42,273 nucleotides of DNA from Flavobacteriales bacterium (GTDB lineage Bacteria; Bacteroidota; Bacteroidia; Flavobacteriales_D; Crocinitomicaceae): NCBI GenBank assembly GCA_013373595.1, contig JABXHO010000134.1, forward strand, positions 1 through 42,273. Direction: 5' to 3'. The notes under the pieces are model-generated. The model saw only the letters and a program-made list of their open reading frames with translations, was not told where the DNA came from and did not search any database. Positions within the stretch are counted from its first letter, which is position 1. The number at the start of each line of letters is the position of its first letter. The translations under genes and the position numbers were made by a program. Below are positions 27,765-36,536 of this stretch, in pieces.

Positions 27765-29060
27765 ATGCTTACACAGTTTTTTAAACGTCCTTCATCACCC
27801 GGAATACTCCTAATAATTTCAACTATTTTGGCATTGGTTCTGGCTAATTCACCGTGGAGTGAACACTATTTCTCATTCATGCAGATGAACTTCACTGTGG
27901 GTATGGTCGAGGGAGTGAATATTACGCATTCCGTAGAACACTGGATCAACGATGGATTGATGGCCATTTTCTTTCTCCTCATTGGGCTTGAAATTAAAAG
28001 TGAATTGAAGTTTGGTGAACTCAACTCTGTAAAATCAGCTCTTTTCCCAACCGTAACAGCCATTGGAGGTGCCATCATTCCTGCTGCTATTTTCATGATG
28101 ATAAACATGGGAACAGAAAACGTGAACGGATGGGCCATTCCGATGGCTACCGATATCGCTTTTGTGATCGGAATCATCAGTTTGATTGGATCTAGAATCC
28201 CCATTTGGGTTAAGGTTTTTATTACTACAGTGGCCGTTGTTGATGATTTAATTGCCATTGCAGTTATTGCGGTCTTTTACACAAACGACATCAACTTTGT
28301 TGCTCTGCTGATTGCGGCATTTTTAGTGCTCCTCCTCGTCTTTTTCAACCTTAAAAAAACGAACCATTTACTTCCCTACATGATTGTTGGAGGTCTACTT
28401 TGGTGGGCAATCATGGCATCGGGTGTTCATGCAACGCTTGCTGGTGTTATTCTCGCATTAACGATTCCATTAAATCGAGATTGGTCGAAAGAAGAGATTA
28501 CAGAAAGGGCGCGAAGAAACTACGATTTCTACATGTTGGCAAAGGACGGTGGTTCTGGTGTCACGATGAAAGACGCGCACATCAAACTGGAAAAAACCAA
28601 GCGCCAAATTGAATCACCATTAAAGCGCCTTGAACGGAAGCTTCACAATCCCGTATACTTTCTTATCATGCCGCTATTTGCCTTCGTAAATGCAGGAATC
28701 GTTTTGGATGGAGGCGTTTTAACGAGTGCATTCGATTCCACCATAACTTTGGGAATCTTCTTAGGACTTTTCCTTGGAAAACCGTTGGGAATACTTTTGG
28801 GCTTTTGGCTCATCTATAAACTGACACGCACGAAGAACTCTCCCAAACCAGTCAATTTATGGACAACTATTTTGGGTGTTGGCTTTTTAGGTGGAATTGG
28901 ATTCACCATGTCATTTTTCATTGGCAATTTATCCTATTCTGAAGGCGAATCACTTGACTACGCGAAAGTCGGGATCTTATCTGCTTCACTCTTAGGAACA
29001 CTACTTGGTTTTTACTTTTTGAGGTATCGCATAAAACGATTTGATGATGATGGTTTTTAG
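27765..29060 (+). CDS. nhaA: Na+/H+ antiporter NhaA
   Basis: Inner-membrane electrogenic sodium/proton antiporter, 431 residues. The paired aspartates of the ion site are Asp160-Asp161 (AVVDDLIAIAVIAVFY). Other NhaA hallmarks are IGLEIKSELKFGEL, PMATDIAFVIGI and FVNAGIVLDGG. A hydrophilic insert (about 240-290) is longer than in E. coli NhaA. It is the last gene of the operon, 45 bp after the GreA-like gene. Its Na+/H+ exchange complements the proton-consuming transhydrogenase. No strong terminator follows; the gene converges with the outer-membrane receptor gene across 54 bp. Confidence 0.94.
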   Translation: MLTQFFKRPSSPGILLIISTILALVLANSPWSEHYFSFMQMNFTVGMVEGVNITHSVEHWINDGLMAIFFLLIGLEIKSELKFGELNSVKSALFPTVTAIGGAIIPAAIFMMINMGTENVNGWAIPMATDIAFVIGIISLIGSRIPIWVKVFITTVAVVDDLIAIAVIAVFYTNDINFVALLIAAFLVLLLVFFNLKKTNHLLPYMIVGGLLWWAIMASGVHATLAGVILALTIPLNRDWSKEEITERARRNYDFYMLAKDGGSGVTMKDAHIKLEKTKRQIESPLKRLERKLHNPVYFLIMPLFAFVNAGIVLDGGVLTSAFDSTITLGIFLGLFLGKPLGILLGFWLIYKLTRTKNSPKPVNLWTTILGVGFLGGIGFTMSFFIGNLSYSEGESLDYAKVGILSASLLGTLLGFYFLRYRIKRFDDDGF

Positions 29061-29114
29061 TGGTTTTGTGGATGGGATGTGCTTGATGAACTGTTCCATA
29101 AAACCTCATAAGGG

Positions 29115-31526
29115 TTAAAACTTATAACTATACCCAATTCTTATCACCTGCGTTTCATAATAGTTTGAACTGGTGTAAGAAAAATTATTCCCATTTATCG
29201 TCTGTTGGATTATCATTGTATTCAGCAAATCCGATGCATTGAAGAACACAGAGCCTTTGCCTTTTTGAATGGATTTTTCGAGTCCTATATTTAGCGTGAA
29301 GCGTTGTTCAATCCTACCTTGCGGAATTACATCAGGAGCAAGATAGATAGCTGTCAACTGTGCATTCAATCCGTGTTTGAATTTGAATTTCGTATTTAGC
29401 TTGACACTCCCTGAATAGGTTGTTTGCTTTTCTGCTGTAAAAGTATGCTCAACTGGATACAGATTCTGGACGGTGAACGCGTCAATTTGATTGAAATAAA
29501 CGTTCACACCCAAGTTATAGGATAAAAACGAAGACACATCTTGAGAGAAAATCGCTTCCAATCCGGTTACGTTGCTTTTACCCGCGTTTTGAAAAATTGC
29601 ATAGATCAGATTTGTTGAATCTACAGTGGTTGAAATTCGTGTGATGGTATTATCACCAAATCGACTATAAGCCGAGCAATACAGGTATCCCTTTTTGAAG
29701 GAATTTTTCAAACTCAACTCGATCAAATTCGTGAACTGTGGACCAAGTGAGGGGTTCCCCACCTTAATTATTTCCGCATCATCGTATTTCGGGAAAATTC
29801 GAATATCGACTTCATTCGGTCTGTCCACTCTGCGATTGTAGAATGCGACCAATTTGTTGTTTTCGTTGATCTTATACCCTAATCTTACATTCGGGAACGG
29901 CTGGAAGTAATCATATCCGTCGCTCGTATATGTATTGTGATTGGGATCAACTTCATACCGCAGGTTAACGTACTCCACACGCATTCCGACCTCTCCTTCC
30001 CATTTCTTACGATCAAATGAATACGCCCCATAAATCGCTGGAATGATCTCACCATAGGTTGCTACACCTCCTGCATTAGTGTCCAAAGGAGAATTTGAAC
30101 TTGGGAAAAACTCCATGTTCGTTGGAATCACCCTTCTTCGAAATTTTACACCTGTCTCAATTTTCCCTGTTTTAAGAGGATGAATATAATCCAATGTGAA
30201 ATCACCTACATGTTCATCAGAGAGCAACTTGAAGGATTCTTCTCCGACGTAATTCGGAATAGTATTCGTGAAAAAGTACCGTTCATCTTCACGGTGAAAA
30301 GTGTAGTTTAATCCAACATTCATCAACCTTCCAACTTGCTTAAATTTATGTTGATAGGTCATGTTACCAACTACCGTAGTTTTCACTTCATCCTCTAAAA
30401 AATCCCACGTTCTAATTCGCTCAGCTGATTGTCCATTAAAGAATGACTGATCTCCATTATCAATAATTGTCTCACTCCCGTACATTCCAGATATTGTGAA
30501 TTGATCATTATCACTAATGAACCAATCCAAACCCAATTTTGAAGTGAGGAAATTCGTGTTTCGGTTCCTTACGGTCTGTTGATTAATCACTGTCCCATCA
30601 TCATACACCCGATTGATAAAATCATTCTTATTGAGCGTCTCCGTATACAGGTTATCCAACTGTAGAAAAGCGTTCACTTTGTTCTTGCGGTAGTTCAAGG
30701 AGATTGATGGATTGACTTTTGGCGTAAATTGGTATTGATCGTGAACATCGGGTAAATTTTCTCTTTTCACCCACAGAGCTCCGAGTCCTCCTGCGATTCC
30801 GATCTTTCCATTAAATCCTTCCTTTTTCTCCTTTTTTAGAATGATGTTGATGATTCCTGCGTTGCCGTTAGCATCGAATTTGGAGGATGGATTGTTAATG
30901 ATTTCGATTCGCTCGATAGACGATGCGGGTATATTATCTAACCCTGATTGACTCCCAAAACCTGTCAATGCCGATTGCTTTCCATCAATCAAAACAATGA
31001 GTTTATCGCTACCGCGCAATTGCACTTTACCATTCTGAATGGTTACTCCTGGCAGGTTTTCCATTGCCTGTAAAACGGATCCGCCGCTCTGACTAATATT
31101 GTCATCGACAGTGTAGGATTTCTTATCCATTTTGCTGTAAATCTCCTCCTTTTTCGCAGTAATGGTGACACCTCCAATGTTCTGCATCGCCTCTGAAAGT
31201 TCAAATACTCCTAAGTTCAGTGCATCGGTGCTATTCCCAACAAATATCTCCTTCGAGATAGGTGTATAGCCCATTGGATTGATTTGTAATAAATAGGTTG
31301 ATGGTTGAATTTTTTCTAGCGTGAAGTGACCTAACTCGTTGCTTATTGTACCTGCAACAAATGAAGAATCGTCCACATTCTTTAAAATAACATTGACAAA
31401 TGGCAATGCCACCTTACTTTCTCCGTCCAACAAGTTTCCAGAAAGATTTACAGAGGTTATTTGGGAAAAACTCAAATGAGTCTGAACCATTATTGACAAG
31501 AGTAAAAGAATTGTTTTTGCATTCAT
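29115..31526 (-). CDS. TonB-receptor-like outer-membrane protein with carboxypeptidase-regulatory N-domain
   Basis: An 803-residue outer-membrane protein. The frame opens at 31589, but the ATG at 31526 starts a clear signal peptide (MNAKTILLLLSIMVQTHLSF). A CarboxypepD_reg-like beta-sandwich (about 25-110) precedes a plug-type domain (about 125-230, with GGSVLQAMENLPGV and IERIEIINNPSSKFDANGNA). A long barrel follows, ending in IRIGYSYKF. The architecture corresponds to the outer-membrane beta-barrel family (OMP_b-brl_3) related to TonB-dependent receptors. There is no SusD partner, so glycan uptake of the SusCD type is unlikely; metal or peptide transport is possible. It follows the PepSY-like lipoprotein and two-component genes on the same strand and may be under their control. 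Confidence 0.85.
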   Translation of the reverse strand: MNAKTILLLLSIMVQTHLSFSQITSVNLSGNLLDGESKVALPFVNVILKNVDDSSFVAGTISNELGHFTLEKIQPSTYLLQINPMGYTPISKEIFVGNSTDALNLGVFELSEAMQNIGGVTITAKKEEIYSKMDKKSYTVDDNISQSGGSVLQAMENLPGVTIQNGKVQLRGSDKLIVLIDGKQSALTGFGSQSGLDNIPASSIERIEIINNPSSKFDANGNAGIINIILKKEKKEGFNGKIGIAGGLGALWVKRENLPDVHDQYQFTPKVNPSISLNYRKNKVNAFLQLDNLYTETLNKNDFINRVYDDGTVINQQTVRNRNTNFLTSKLGLDWFISDNDQFTISGMYGSETIIDNGDQSFFNGQSAERIRTWDFLEDEVKTTVVGNMTYQHKFKQVGRLMNVGLNYTFHREDERYFFTNTIPNYVGEESFKLLSDEHVGDFTLDYIHPLKTGKIETGVKFRRRVIPTNMEFFPSSNSPLDTNAGGVATYGEIIPAIYGAYSFDRKKWEGEVGMRVEYVNLRYEVDPNHNTYTSDGYDYFQPFPNVRLGYKINENNKLVAFYNRRVDRPNEVDIRIFPKYDDAEIIKVGNPSLGPQFTNLIELSLKNSFKKGYLYCSAYSRFGDNTITRISTTVDSTNLIYAIFQNAGKSNVTGLEAIFSQDVSSFLSYNLGVNVYFNQIDAFTVQNLYPVEHTFTAEKQTTYSGSVKLNTKFKFKHGLNAQLTAIYLAPDVIPQGRIEQRFTLNIGLEKSIQKGKGSVFFNASDLLNTMIIQQTINGNNFSYTSSNYYETQVIRIGYSYKF

Positions 31527-31594
31527 CCCTTTTATAAATTTGATTGATTGTATTTGACTCGTAGGAGATTGACTAAAAATGTATTTCAAACAGC

Positions 31595-32041
31595 TTAATC
31601 TTCCTGTTCATTTCCAACATTCTTCTTCTGAACAATACCATCCGCATCGATCATTATCTCCAGGGTTTCTTTGCCTTTCTTGATCTCAACTTCAAATCCT
31701 GAAAGCGTCGGTGTTTCGACCGTTTCTGCTCCTTTAATCGTGTAACCATCGTATTGATTCTCTAGTACATTTTTAATCACATCGGGTAACTCACCTATGG
31801 CAACCTCATGTTCCGTTTCTTTCCAAATTCCATCGTTTGAAAAATTCGCTGAATACTCAACGTCGTTTAATTTAAACTCTGCTTCCCATTCAGTCTCATT
31901 CTCCTTTTCCCATTTCACGGACGTGGCATTGGGAAACTTTTCATTGAAGGCTGTTTTTACAGCAGAGGGAGTACCTTGGCTACATGACACCATTCCGAAT
32001 CCTAGAAATAATGCCATCGTTAAAATTGATTTTTTCATCAT
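31595..32041 (-). CDS. PepSY-like (BLIP-like) periplasmic lipoprotein
   Basis: A 148-residue protein with a lipoprotein signal (MMKKSILTMALFLGFGMVSC, Cys20). Two repeats of the PepSY-like fold are visible: AVKTAFNEKFPNATSVKWEK with EWEAEFKLND, and VIKNVLENQYDGYTIKGAE with GFEVEIKKGKETLEIMID. The family is common in Bacteroidota and often lies beside two-component systems. It lies 62 bp after the histidine kinase and 68 bp before the outer-membrane receptor gene. It is probably an envelope accessory or signal protein; the ligand is unknown. Confidence 0.82.
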   Translation of the reverse strand: MMKKSILTMALFLGFGMVSCSQGTPSAVKTAFNEKFPNATSVKWEKENETEWEAEFKLNDVEYSANFSNDGIWKETEHEVAIGELPDVIKNVLENQYDGYTIKGAETVETPTLSGFEVEIKKGKETLEIMIDADGIVQKKNVGNEQED

Positions 32042-32103
32042 GTGTTATTTTTTATAGAACTAAATAACAACACGGTTCTGAAGAATTTCTGAAGCTAAAG
32101 AGA

Positions 32104-33348
32104 TTAAGCTTTGTTTATGGTCAACTTAAACTCGTTTTCGGCTAGTTCTACTTGAATAGTTAAAGACGATACCTCGACGATTCGTTTAACGATTGATAGC
32201 CCCAAGCCCGTGGAACTTTGTGCAGCATTTCCTTTTTTGAATCGTTCGAAAAGTGCCTCTTGCTTGATGTGAGAGCTGGTTTCGTTAATCAGAGAAAACG
32301 CACCTGAACCGATGTCCAATGTACATACAGAATTGGTTGAGGCATGCTTAACTACATTGGAAAGTAAATTAACCACTAGCATATTGGCCAAAATCGGGTC
32401 GCATTCGTGAATAAATGTACCTGTATCATGTATGTTCATTGAGATTTCTCGTTCATTCAAAAGCGGAATAAATTCTTCCAACTTCGCTTCAAATAATCGA
32501 TTGAAATTAACTTCCGAAAGCCCATTGAATTGGTCGTTATCCAATTTAGCCAGTAACAATAGACGATCGTTCAATTTTGAAAGCCGTTGAATGGATTGGT
32601 AACAATGATAGAGCTTCTTGTAGTTTTCTTCCGTGTGCTCGTCCTGAAGTACTTCTTCCAAATTAAGCGATATTATCGACAGCGGTGTTTGAATTTCATG
32701 AGAAGCATTTTCGGTAAATTCCTTTAGTGATCTAAAATCGCTTTGAAGTTTATTGGTCAATTTTTCCAATGAATATTTTAAATCCTGAAATTCCGTAATC
32801 TTTGAATCTTTCAGTTGAATTTCATGTTTTCCAGAGAAGGAGAAATGTTTAAGTACATCCAAATTGTGATAAAAAGGACGCCATAATTTTTTTGAGAATC
32901 GATAATTCAGCAGAAGTAAGAATGCAAAGGTTAGTAGCAAGATCGCAATCATGGTTAATCCGATTGCCAATGCGAAATCTTTATTCTCAATAATGGAATG
33001 TCGGACTTTAATCGAGTACCAATTACCATTGATTCGCTTAATCGAAGATAGTTGTCGAAACAATTCCTTTTCCTTTTCAATGGGATCATAAACAAACACA
33101 TTCTTGATTTCTGATTTGCCTGCGCTCTTTTTACTAAGTTGTTTTACCTCAATAATTGGAGCCATTGAAATGAAGTTCGGATTACTTCTGAGCTGTTCTG
33201 TAATTCGTAGCTCATCCACTTTCAATTTCTCATCTACCTCGTCCGACAAAAAGTGATCCAAGGAAACGAAAAGCAGCAGACTTGCCTGTGGAAGTACAAT
33301 CAGGATAATGATCGCAAAGTTTCGGTTTGTTTGGCGTATCAGTTTCAT
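32104..33348 (-). CDS. Sensor histidine kinase (HisKA/HATPase_c)
   Basis: A 414-residue inner-membrane kinase. TM1 is at about 10-30 and TM2 at 125-148, with a periplasmic loop of about 95 residues between them. HisKA has His217 (FTENASHEIQTPLSII). The HATPase_c domain has the N box region ANMLVVNLLSNVVKHAS and the G2 motif STGLGLSIVKRIVEVSS. The start overlaps the end of the OmpR-type regulator gene by 4 bp, so the pair is co-translated. The G1 region is less canonical than usual (SGAFSLINETS), as in many Bacteroidota kinases of this kind. The signal is unknown. Confidence 0.9.
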   Translation of the reverse strand: MKLIRQTNRNFAIIILIVLPQASLLLFVSLDHFLSDEVDEKLKVDELRITEQLRSNPNFISMAPIIEVKQLSKKSAGKSEIKNVFVYDPIEKEKELFRQLSSIKRINGNWYSIKVRHSIIENKDFALAIGLTMIAILLLTFAFLLLLNYRFSKKLWRPFYHNLDVLKHFSFSGKHEIQLKDSKITEFQDLKYSLEKLTNKLQSDFRSLKEFTENASHEIQTPLSIISLNLEEVLQDEHTEENYKKLYHCYQSIQRLSKLNDRLLLLAKLDNDQFNGLSEVNFNRLFEAKLEEFIPLLNEREISMNIHDTGTFIHECDPILANMLVVNLLSNVVKHASTNSVCTLDIGSGAFSLINETSSHIKQEALFERFKKGNAAQSSTGLGLSIVKRIVEVSSLTIQVELAENEFKLTINKA

Positions 33349-34022
33349 AAATCACAGTATTTGTAACCTATTCCGTGAACCGTTTTCAAATAATCTTGCC
33401 CCCCTTCTGCCAAAATCTTCTTTCGAAGGTTCTTGATGTGGGTGTATATGAAATCATAATTTTCCAAGTATTCCACTGAATCTCCCCATAAATGTTCAGC
33501 AATGGAATCTTTCGTTAACACTCGGTTTTTATTGTTTACCAAGAAAAGCAACAGGGAAAACTCTTTATTGGTAAGGGAAATGGGAGACGCAGAAACATAG
33601 GCTTGCCTTTGCTCGAGGTTAATAACAATCTCGTTAAACTTAATGACATCTTCACCTCTGAATATGCTTCTACGTACGAGTGCCTTTACGCGTGAATTAA
33701 GTTCAGATATATGAAACGGTTTTGTTAGATAGTCGTCTGCTCCCAAGTCTAGACCTTGAATTTTATCGTCAAGGGAATTTTTAGCTGATAGAATCAGAAT
33801 CCCCACATTGCTCTGCGTTTTCTTTATAGTGGAAATAAGATCAATTCCACTACCATCGGGCAAGGTGATATCCAAAATCACCAAGTCGAACTGATGCGAA
33901 ATGAGTTTGTCTTCGGCTTCGAAAATGTTTTCAGCACCAATGATCACTTCTCCCGATTTCACGAAGAAATCGCAAATAGCTTGTCGCAAATCCTTTTCAT
34001 CCTCAACCACTAGTAGTTTCAT
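33345..34022 (-). CDS. OmpR/PhoB-family response regulator
   Basis: A 225-residue regulator. The receiver domain has acidic pocket Glu7-Asp8-Glu9, phosphoacceptor Asp51 (LVILDITLPDGSG), Ser79 and Lys101 (DDYLTKPFHISEL). The C-terminal winged helix has SPISLTNKEFSLLLFLVNN, IAEHLWGD and a final TVHGIGYKYCDL. It is the first gene of the minus-strand group that continues with its kinase, a PepSY-like lipoprotein and an outer-membrane receptor. Confidence 0.93.
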   Translation of the reverse strand: MKLLVVEDEKDLRQAICDFFVKSGEVIIGAENIFEAEDKLISHQFDLVILDITLPDGSGIDLISTIKKTQSNVGILILSAKNSLDDKIQGLDLGADDYLTKPFHISELNSRVKALVRRSIFRGEDVIKFNEIVINLEQRQAYVSASPISLTNKEFSLLLFLVNNKNRVLTKDSIAEHLWGDSVEYLENYDFIYTHIKNLRKKILAEGGQDYLKTVHGIGYKYCDL

Positions 34023-34189
34023 GCAATAAAGGTATTACTTAAATCTGAAGGAATTCTGAAGTTCTGATGCAGCTTACTTTAGATTGAGTTTTGGGCATAT
34101 TCAATGAGGGGATTCGAACTCAAAGAAACTTCGTCAAAACCCCTGTTTTACAGTCTTATTCGGGATGTTTGGAAGAAGTACTTAAAAGA

Positions 34190-34224
34190 CAAAAAACCTT
34201 GAAGAACTTAACTTTTTCAAGGCT
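34190..34224 (-). terminator. Intrinsic terminator of the defense-like operon
   Basis: On the minus strand, CCTTGAA pairs with TTCAAGG (perfect 7 bp) followed by TTTTTT. It lies about 155 bp downstream of the HNH gene stop at 34379. Confidence 0.75.
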
Positions 34225-34246
34225 TTTGGATTAAGTGCAGAAGGAA

Positions 34247-34292
34247 GGGATTAACTCCGCTGCGCTGCGTGATCCCAAGTGAGGCGATGCAA
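34247..34292 (+). repeat. Single copy of the GC-rich dispersed repeat
   Basis: A 46-bp element beginning GGGATTAACTCCGCTGCGCT and ending GAGGCGATGCAA. It closely matches the starts of the two tandem units at 42015 and 42144, in the same orientation. GGGAT and ATCCC within it can form a hairpin. Confidence 0.8.
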
Positions 34293-34378
34293 CCTAAAGT
34301 TCATAGAAGACATGTTGAACAAACGTGTATAGCATATATTAAGACTACTCAATAAGTAATTGAACTTATTAATTCGTC

Positions 34379-35611
34379 TCAATACTTAAGATCATAATGA
34401 CAGGTAACTTCTGAAAGTGGGAGCATCAATGAGTGATTAGCAGCATATAGAAAATACATTTGGTTATCAATTGAATATGTAAGTTCCGCTTTCTTTTTGT
34501 AGATGTCGTATTTATATTGAAGTAACTTAGATTTTTTTATCAATAGATCAAGATTGTCGAATAACTTAATCCCTGACTTATCGAATATCGGAATTTTACC
34601 ATCTTTTTGTTTAAATGCGCTTGCATTTAACTTAATCAGTTTTCTCCTCATTTCTCGCGAAAGAGAAGTAAGATCAGGTTTAAGGGTAAAGGATGATAAT
34701 ACTGACGTAAGGAAAACCTGATATTCTTGAGCAACAGCATCATTAATGAGAATCACGTCATTTAGGAGCAATGGGGTCTGGTTGTCAGTCAATTTTAAAA
34801 TAAACATAAAATCGAATAGCTTAATGACACAAATCAATCCAAGTTCTTTAGCTGGAGAAAGTAATACAACATGCTGTTTCAAATGTGCTTTCTCGATTTG
34901 TTTGATTTTTTCTACGAGCTCCTCTGGTATTTGTGACAACGGTTCAAAAAGTTCAGTGTGCTTCTCAAATGTTGATGGACTCATTAGTATTTCTGAAAAT
35001 TTGTGAGATCGTGGATCATCTAAGAATTCTGGTGCGAAGGTAGCCGCCATTTCATAACCAATTTTGACGCATCCAAAAATTAAGGGGTTATTAGGTACAT
35101 TCGCCATAAAATTTAGAGGTTCGGTTGGTTCGGACTCCTCATATTCAATTCTTGCATCATCTAAATCTATATTCAGTTTTTTAGAAAGAAGTTTTTTGAC
35201 ATCCTCTTCGTTGGTGAAATCCTCCTTGGACATCGAATACGTTATTTTCAATTCACCATCCTTTGAAGTATGAGGATCACTAATTCTGGGAATCATTTTT
35301 GCCCTTGGTTCTCCTTTCTCGTTGAAGATAAGAACATGAGGATTACCATACTCGTCAAAATGCTTACCCTTAAATGGATTTGGAATATTACCCCTTGATT
35401 TGACTCCTTTCCTTTTTATTTGAAATTTATGCCTATAAAAACTGATTCTTGGGCTTTGCAATAAGGGTTTATCGATATTCTCCCCCATTAACTCATTACA
35501 GTCTTTACAAATGGATTTCAAAATAAACGCCCCACCCATAGCTGCTGAAATTACGTGTTCAGGTGTGAATACGTTCTTTTCTTTTCTACAAACTATACAT
35601 TTTTGACCCAT
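34379..35611 (-). CDS. HNH-endonuclease-like protein (HNH_5 type zinc motif)
   Basis: A 410-residue protein. The N-terminus carries a compact HNH_5-like motif: Cys5-x2-Cys8, Glu18-His19 (FTPEHVISAAMGG) and Cys35-x2-Cys38-Asn39, the usual CxxC...EH...CxxCN order. The remaining about 370 residues are not recognised. They contain conserved-looking helices and a hydrophobic stretch (LGLICVIKLFDFMFILKL) but no clear TM domain. It is the last gene of a minus-strand operon with the HEPN-like and nuclease-NTPase genes, 76 bp downstream of the HEPN-like gene, and is followed by a terminator. A role as an additional DNA-cleaving effector is inferred from the motif and context. Confidence 0.7.
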   Translation of the reverse strand: MGQKCIVCRKEKNVFTPEHVISAAMGGAFILKSICKDCNELMGENIDKPLLQSPRISFYRHKFQIKRKGVKSRGNIPNPFKGKHFDEYGNPHVLIFNEKGEPRAKMIPRISDPHTSKDGELKITYSMSKEDFTNEEDVKKLLSKKLNIDLDDARIEYEESEPTEPLNFMANVPNNPLIFGCVKIGYEMAATFAPEFLDDPRSHKFSEILMSPSTFEKHTELFEPLSQIPEELVEKIKQIEKAHLKQHVVLLSPAKELGLICVIKLFDFMFILKLTDNQTPLLLNDVILINDAVAQEYQVFLTSVLSSFTLKPDLTSLSREMRRKLIKLNASAFKQKDGKIPIFDKSGIKLFDNLDLLIKKSKLLQYKYDIYKKKAELTYSIDNQMYFLYAANHSLMLPLSEVTCHYDLKY

Positions 35612-35687
35612 CAGTGTTATACTTGATTGAAATTACAACAATTCTAAAAAATACGAGACAGTTCATTAAATCAGACTTTATATCATT

Positions 35688-36536
35688 TCACATTGGGAAT
35701 TTAGTCATGTGATGAGTCAATTTCCGCTCCAATAAAATGAGAAAATCTTCCGATAAGGCTTGACTATTGACCAAAATATGATTTACGAACTTATCAACTA
35801 ATAATTCAGGAGGGAGAATTCCACCTGCAATCAGAGGAAACTTGTTACCGTCAACTGAATCAACGTATAACGCACCGTTTTGAATTAATAACTTTGATGA
35901 ATATCCGTGGATGAATAGATTCCGTAAGGTGTTAATTTGTTTCAAATACTTCTCAAGGTAAGTTTGGTGCGTTACAATACATTGATAAAAATCATCATTC
36001 CTCCTGTAGCTTAACTCAACAAGATTATGCCAATACTCAACCAACAGACCCATAGGAACGCTTTGATGTGGATTCCTCGTTTTTCCGTGAACGGTTATCT
36101 TTTTCAAAAACGTTTCAATCAGTCGGACTATATTCTCATATAATGAGGCTACGGTCAGGATAAAAGTTTGAAAGTTCACATGTATCGACTCTTCATAAGA
36201 GTCTGAATCATCAAACTCAATCTTATTAGCTATGACCCGTGTAGAATAGTTGAACTCGGTCTCAATGACTTTTCTACCTCCAGAAAGTGTTTGATGGATA
36301 ATAATTGATGGATCGTACTCGGAATCAAAAAATGTGTAACAAATGGTCTCCAGTGATCTCAGTTTTCTTTCTATCGCCAAAATTACAGCTTCAACATCGC
36401 GGATTTTAAGACTAGAAGGCTTGAATATATCGTGTAGATTTTGATCAAATTTTCCTTGGATTATTTTACGGTTCGTCGCATTGGTTATTACAACCCTCGA
36501 ACTGGAATAATCTGTAAGTGTTTTTCTAATTACCAT
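35688..36536 (-). CDS. Helical protein with HEPN-like RxxxxH motif
   Basis: A 282-residue protein, not assigned to a named family with confidence. The first about 110 residues are mixed alpha/beta. The centre is helical (QTFILTVASLYENIVRLIET). At 205-210 is RNLFIH followed by GYSSKL, matching the R-x4-6-H catalytic motif of HEPN ribonucleases and placed after a long helix, as in HEPN folds. The start codon overlaps the end of the 1281-residue nuclease-NTPase gene by 7 bp, so the two are translationally coupled and probably act together. It could be an RNA-cleaving effector, an accessory or an immunity-type partner. A non-enzymatic helical protein with a chance motif remains possible. Confidence 0.55.
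   Translation of the reverse strand: MVIRKTLTDYSSSRVVITNATNRKIIQGKFDQNLHDIFKPSSLKIRDVEAVILAIERKLRSLETICYTFFDSEYDPSIIIHQTLSGGRKVIETEFNYSTRVIANKIEFDDSDSYEESIHVNFQTFILTVASLYENIVRLIETFLKKITVHGKTRNPHQSVPMGLLVEYWHNLVELSYRRNDDFYQCIVTHQTYLEKYLKQINTLRNLFIHGYSSKLLIQNGALYVDSVDGNKFPLIAGGILPPELLVDKFVNHILVNSQALSEDFLILLERKLTHHMTKFPM

Larger units (their letters stand above)
34023..34378. other. 356-bp intergenic region at the island border
   Basis: No gene. It contains a tRNA T-arm-like stretch (34108-34121, GGGGATTCGAACTC), the terminator of the HNH operon and one copy of the GC-rich dispersed repeat. It separates the two-component module from the accessory operon. Confidence 0.6.

Noticed and set aside
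34100-34170. A tRNA gene on the minus strand
   Set aside because: Only T-loop and anticodon-like fragments are visible; T-stem and acceptor stem do not pair.
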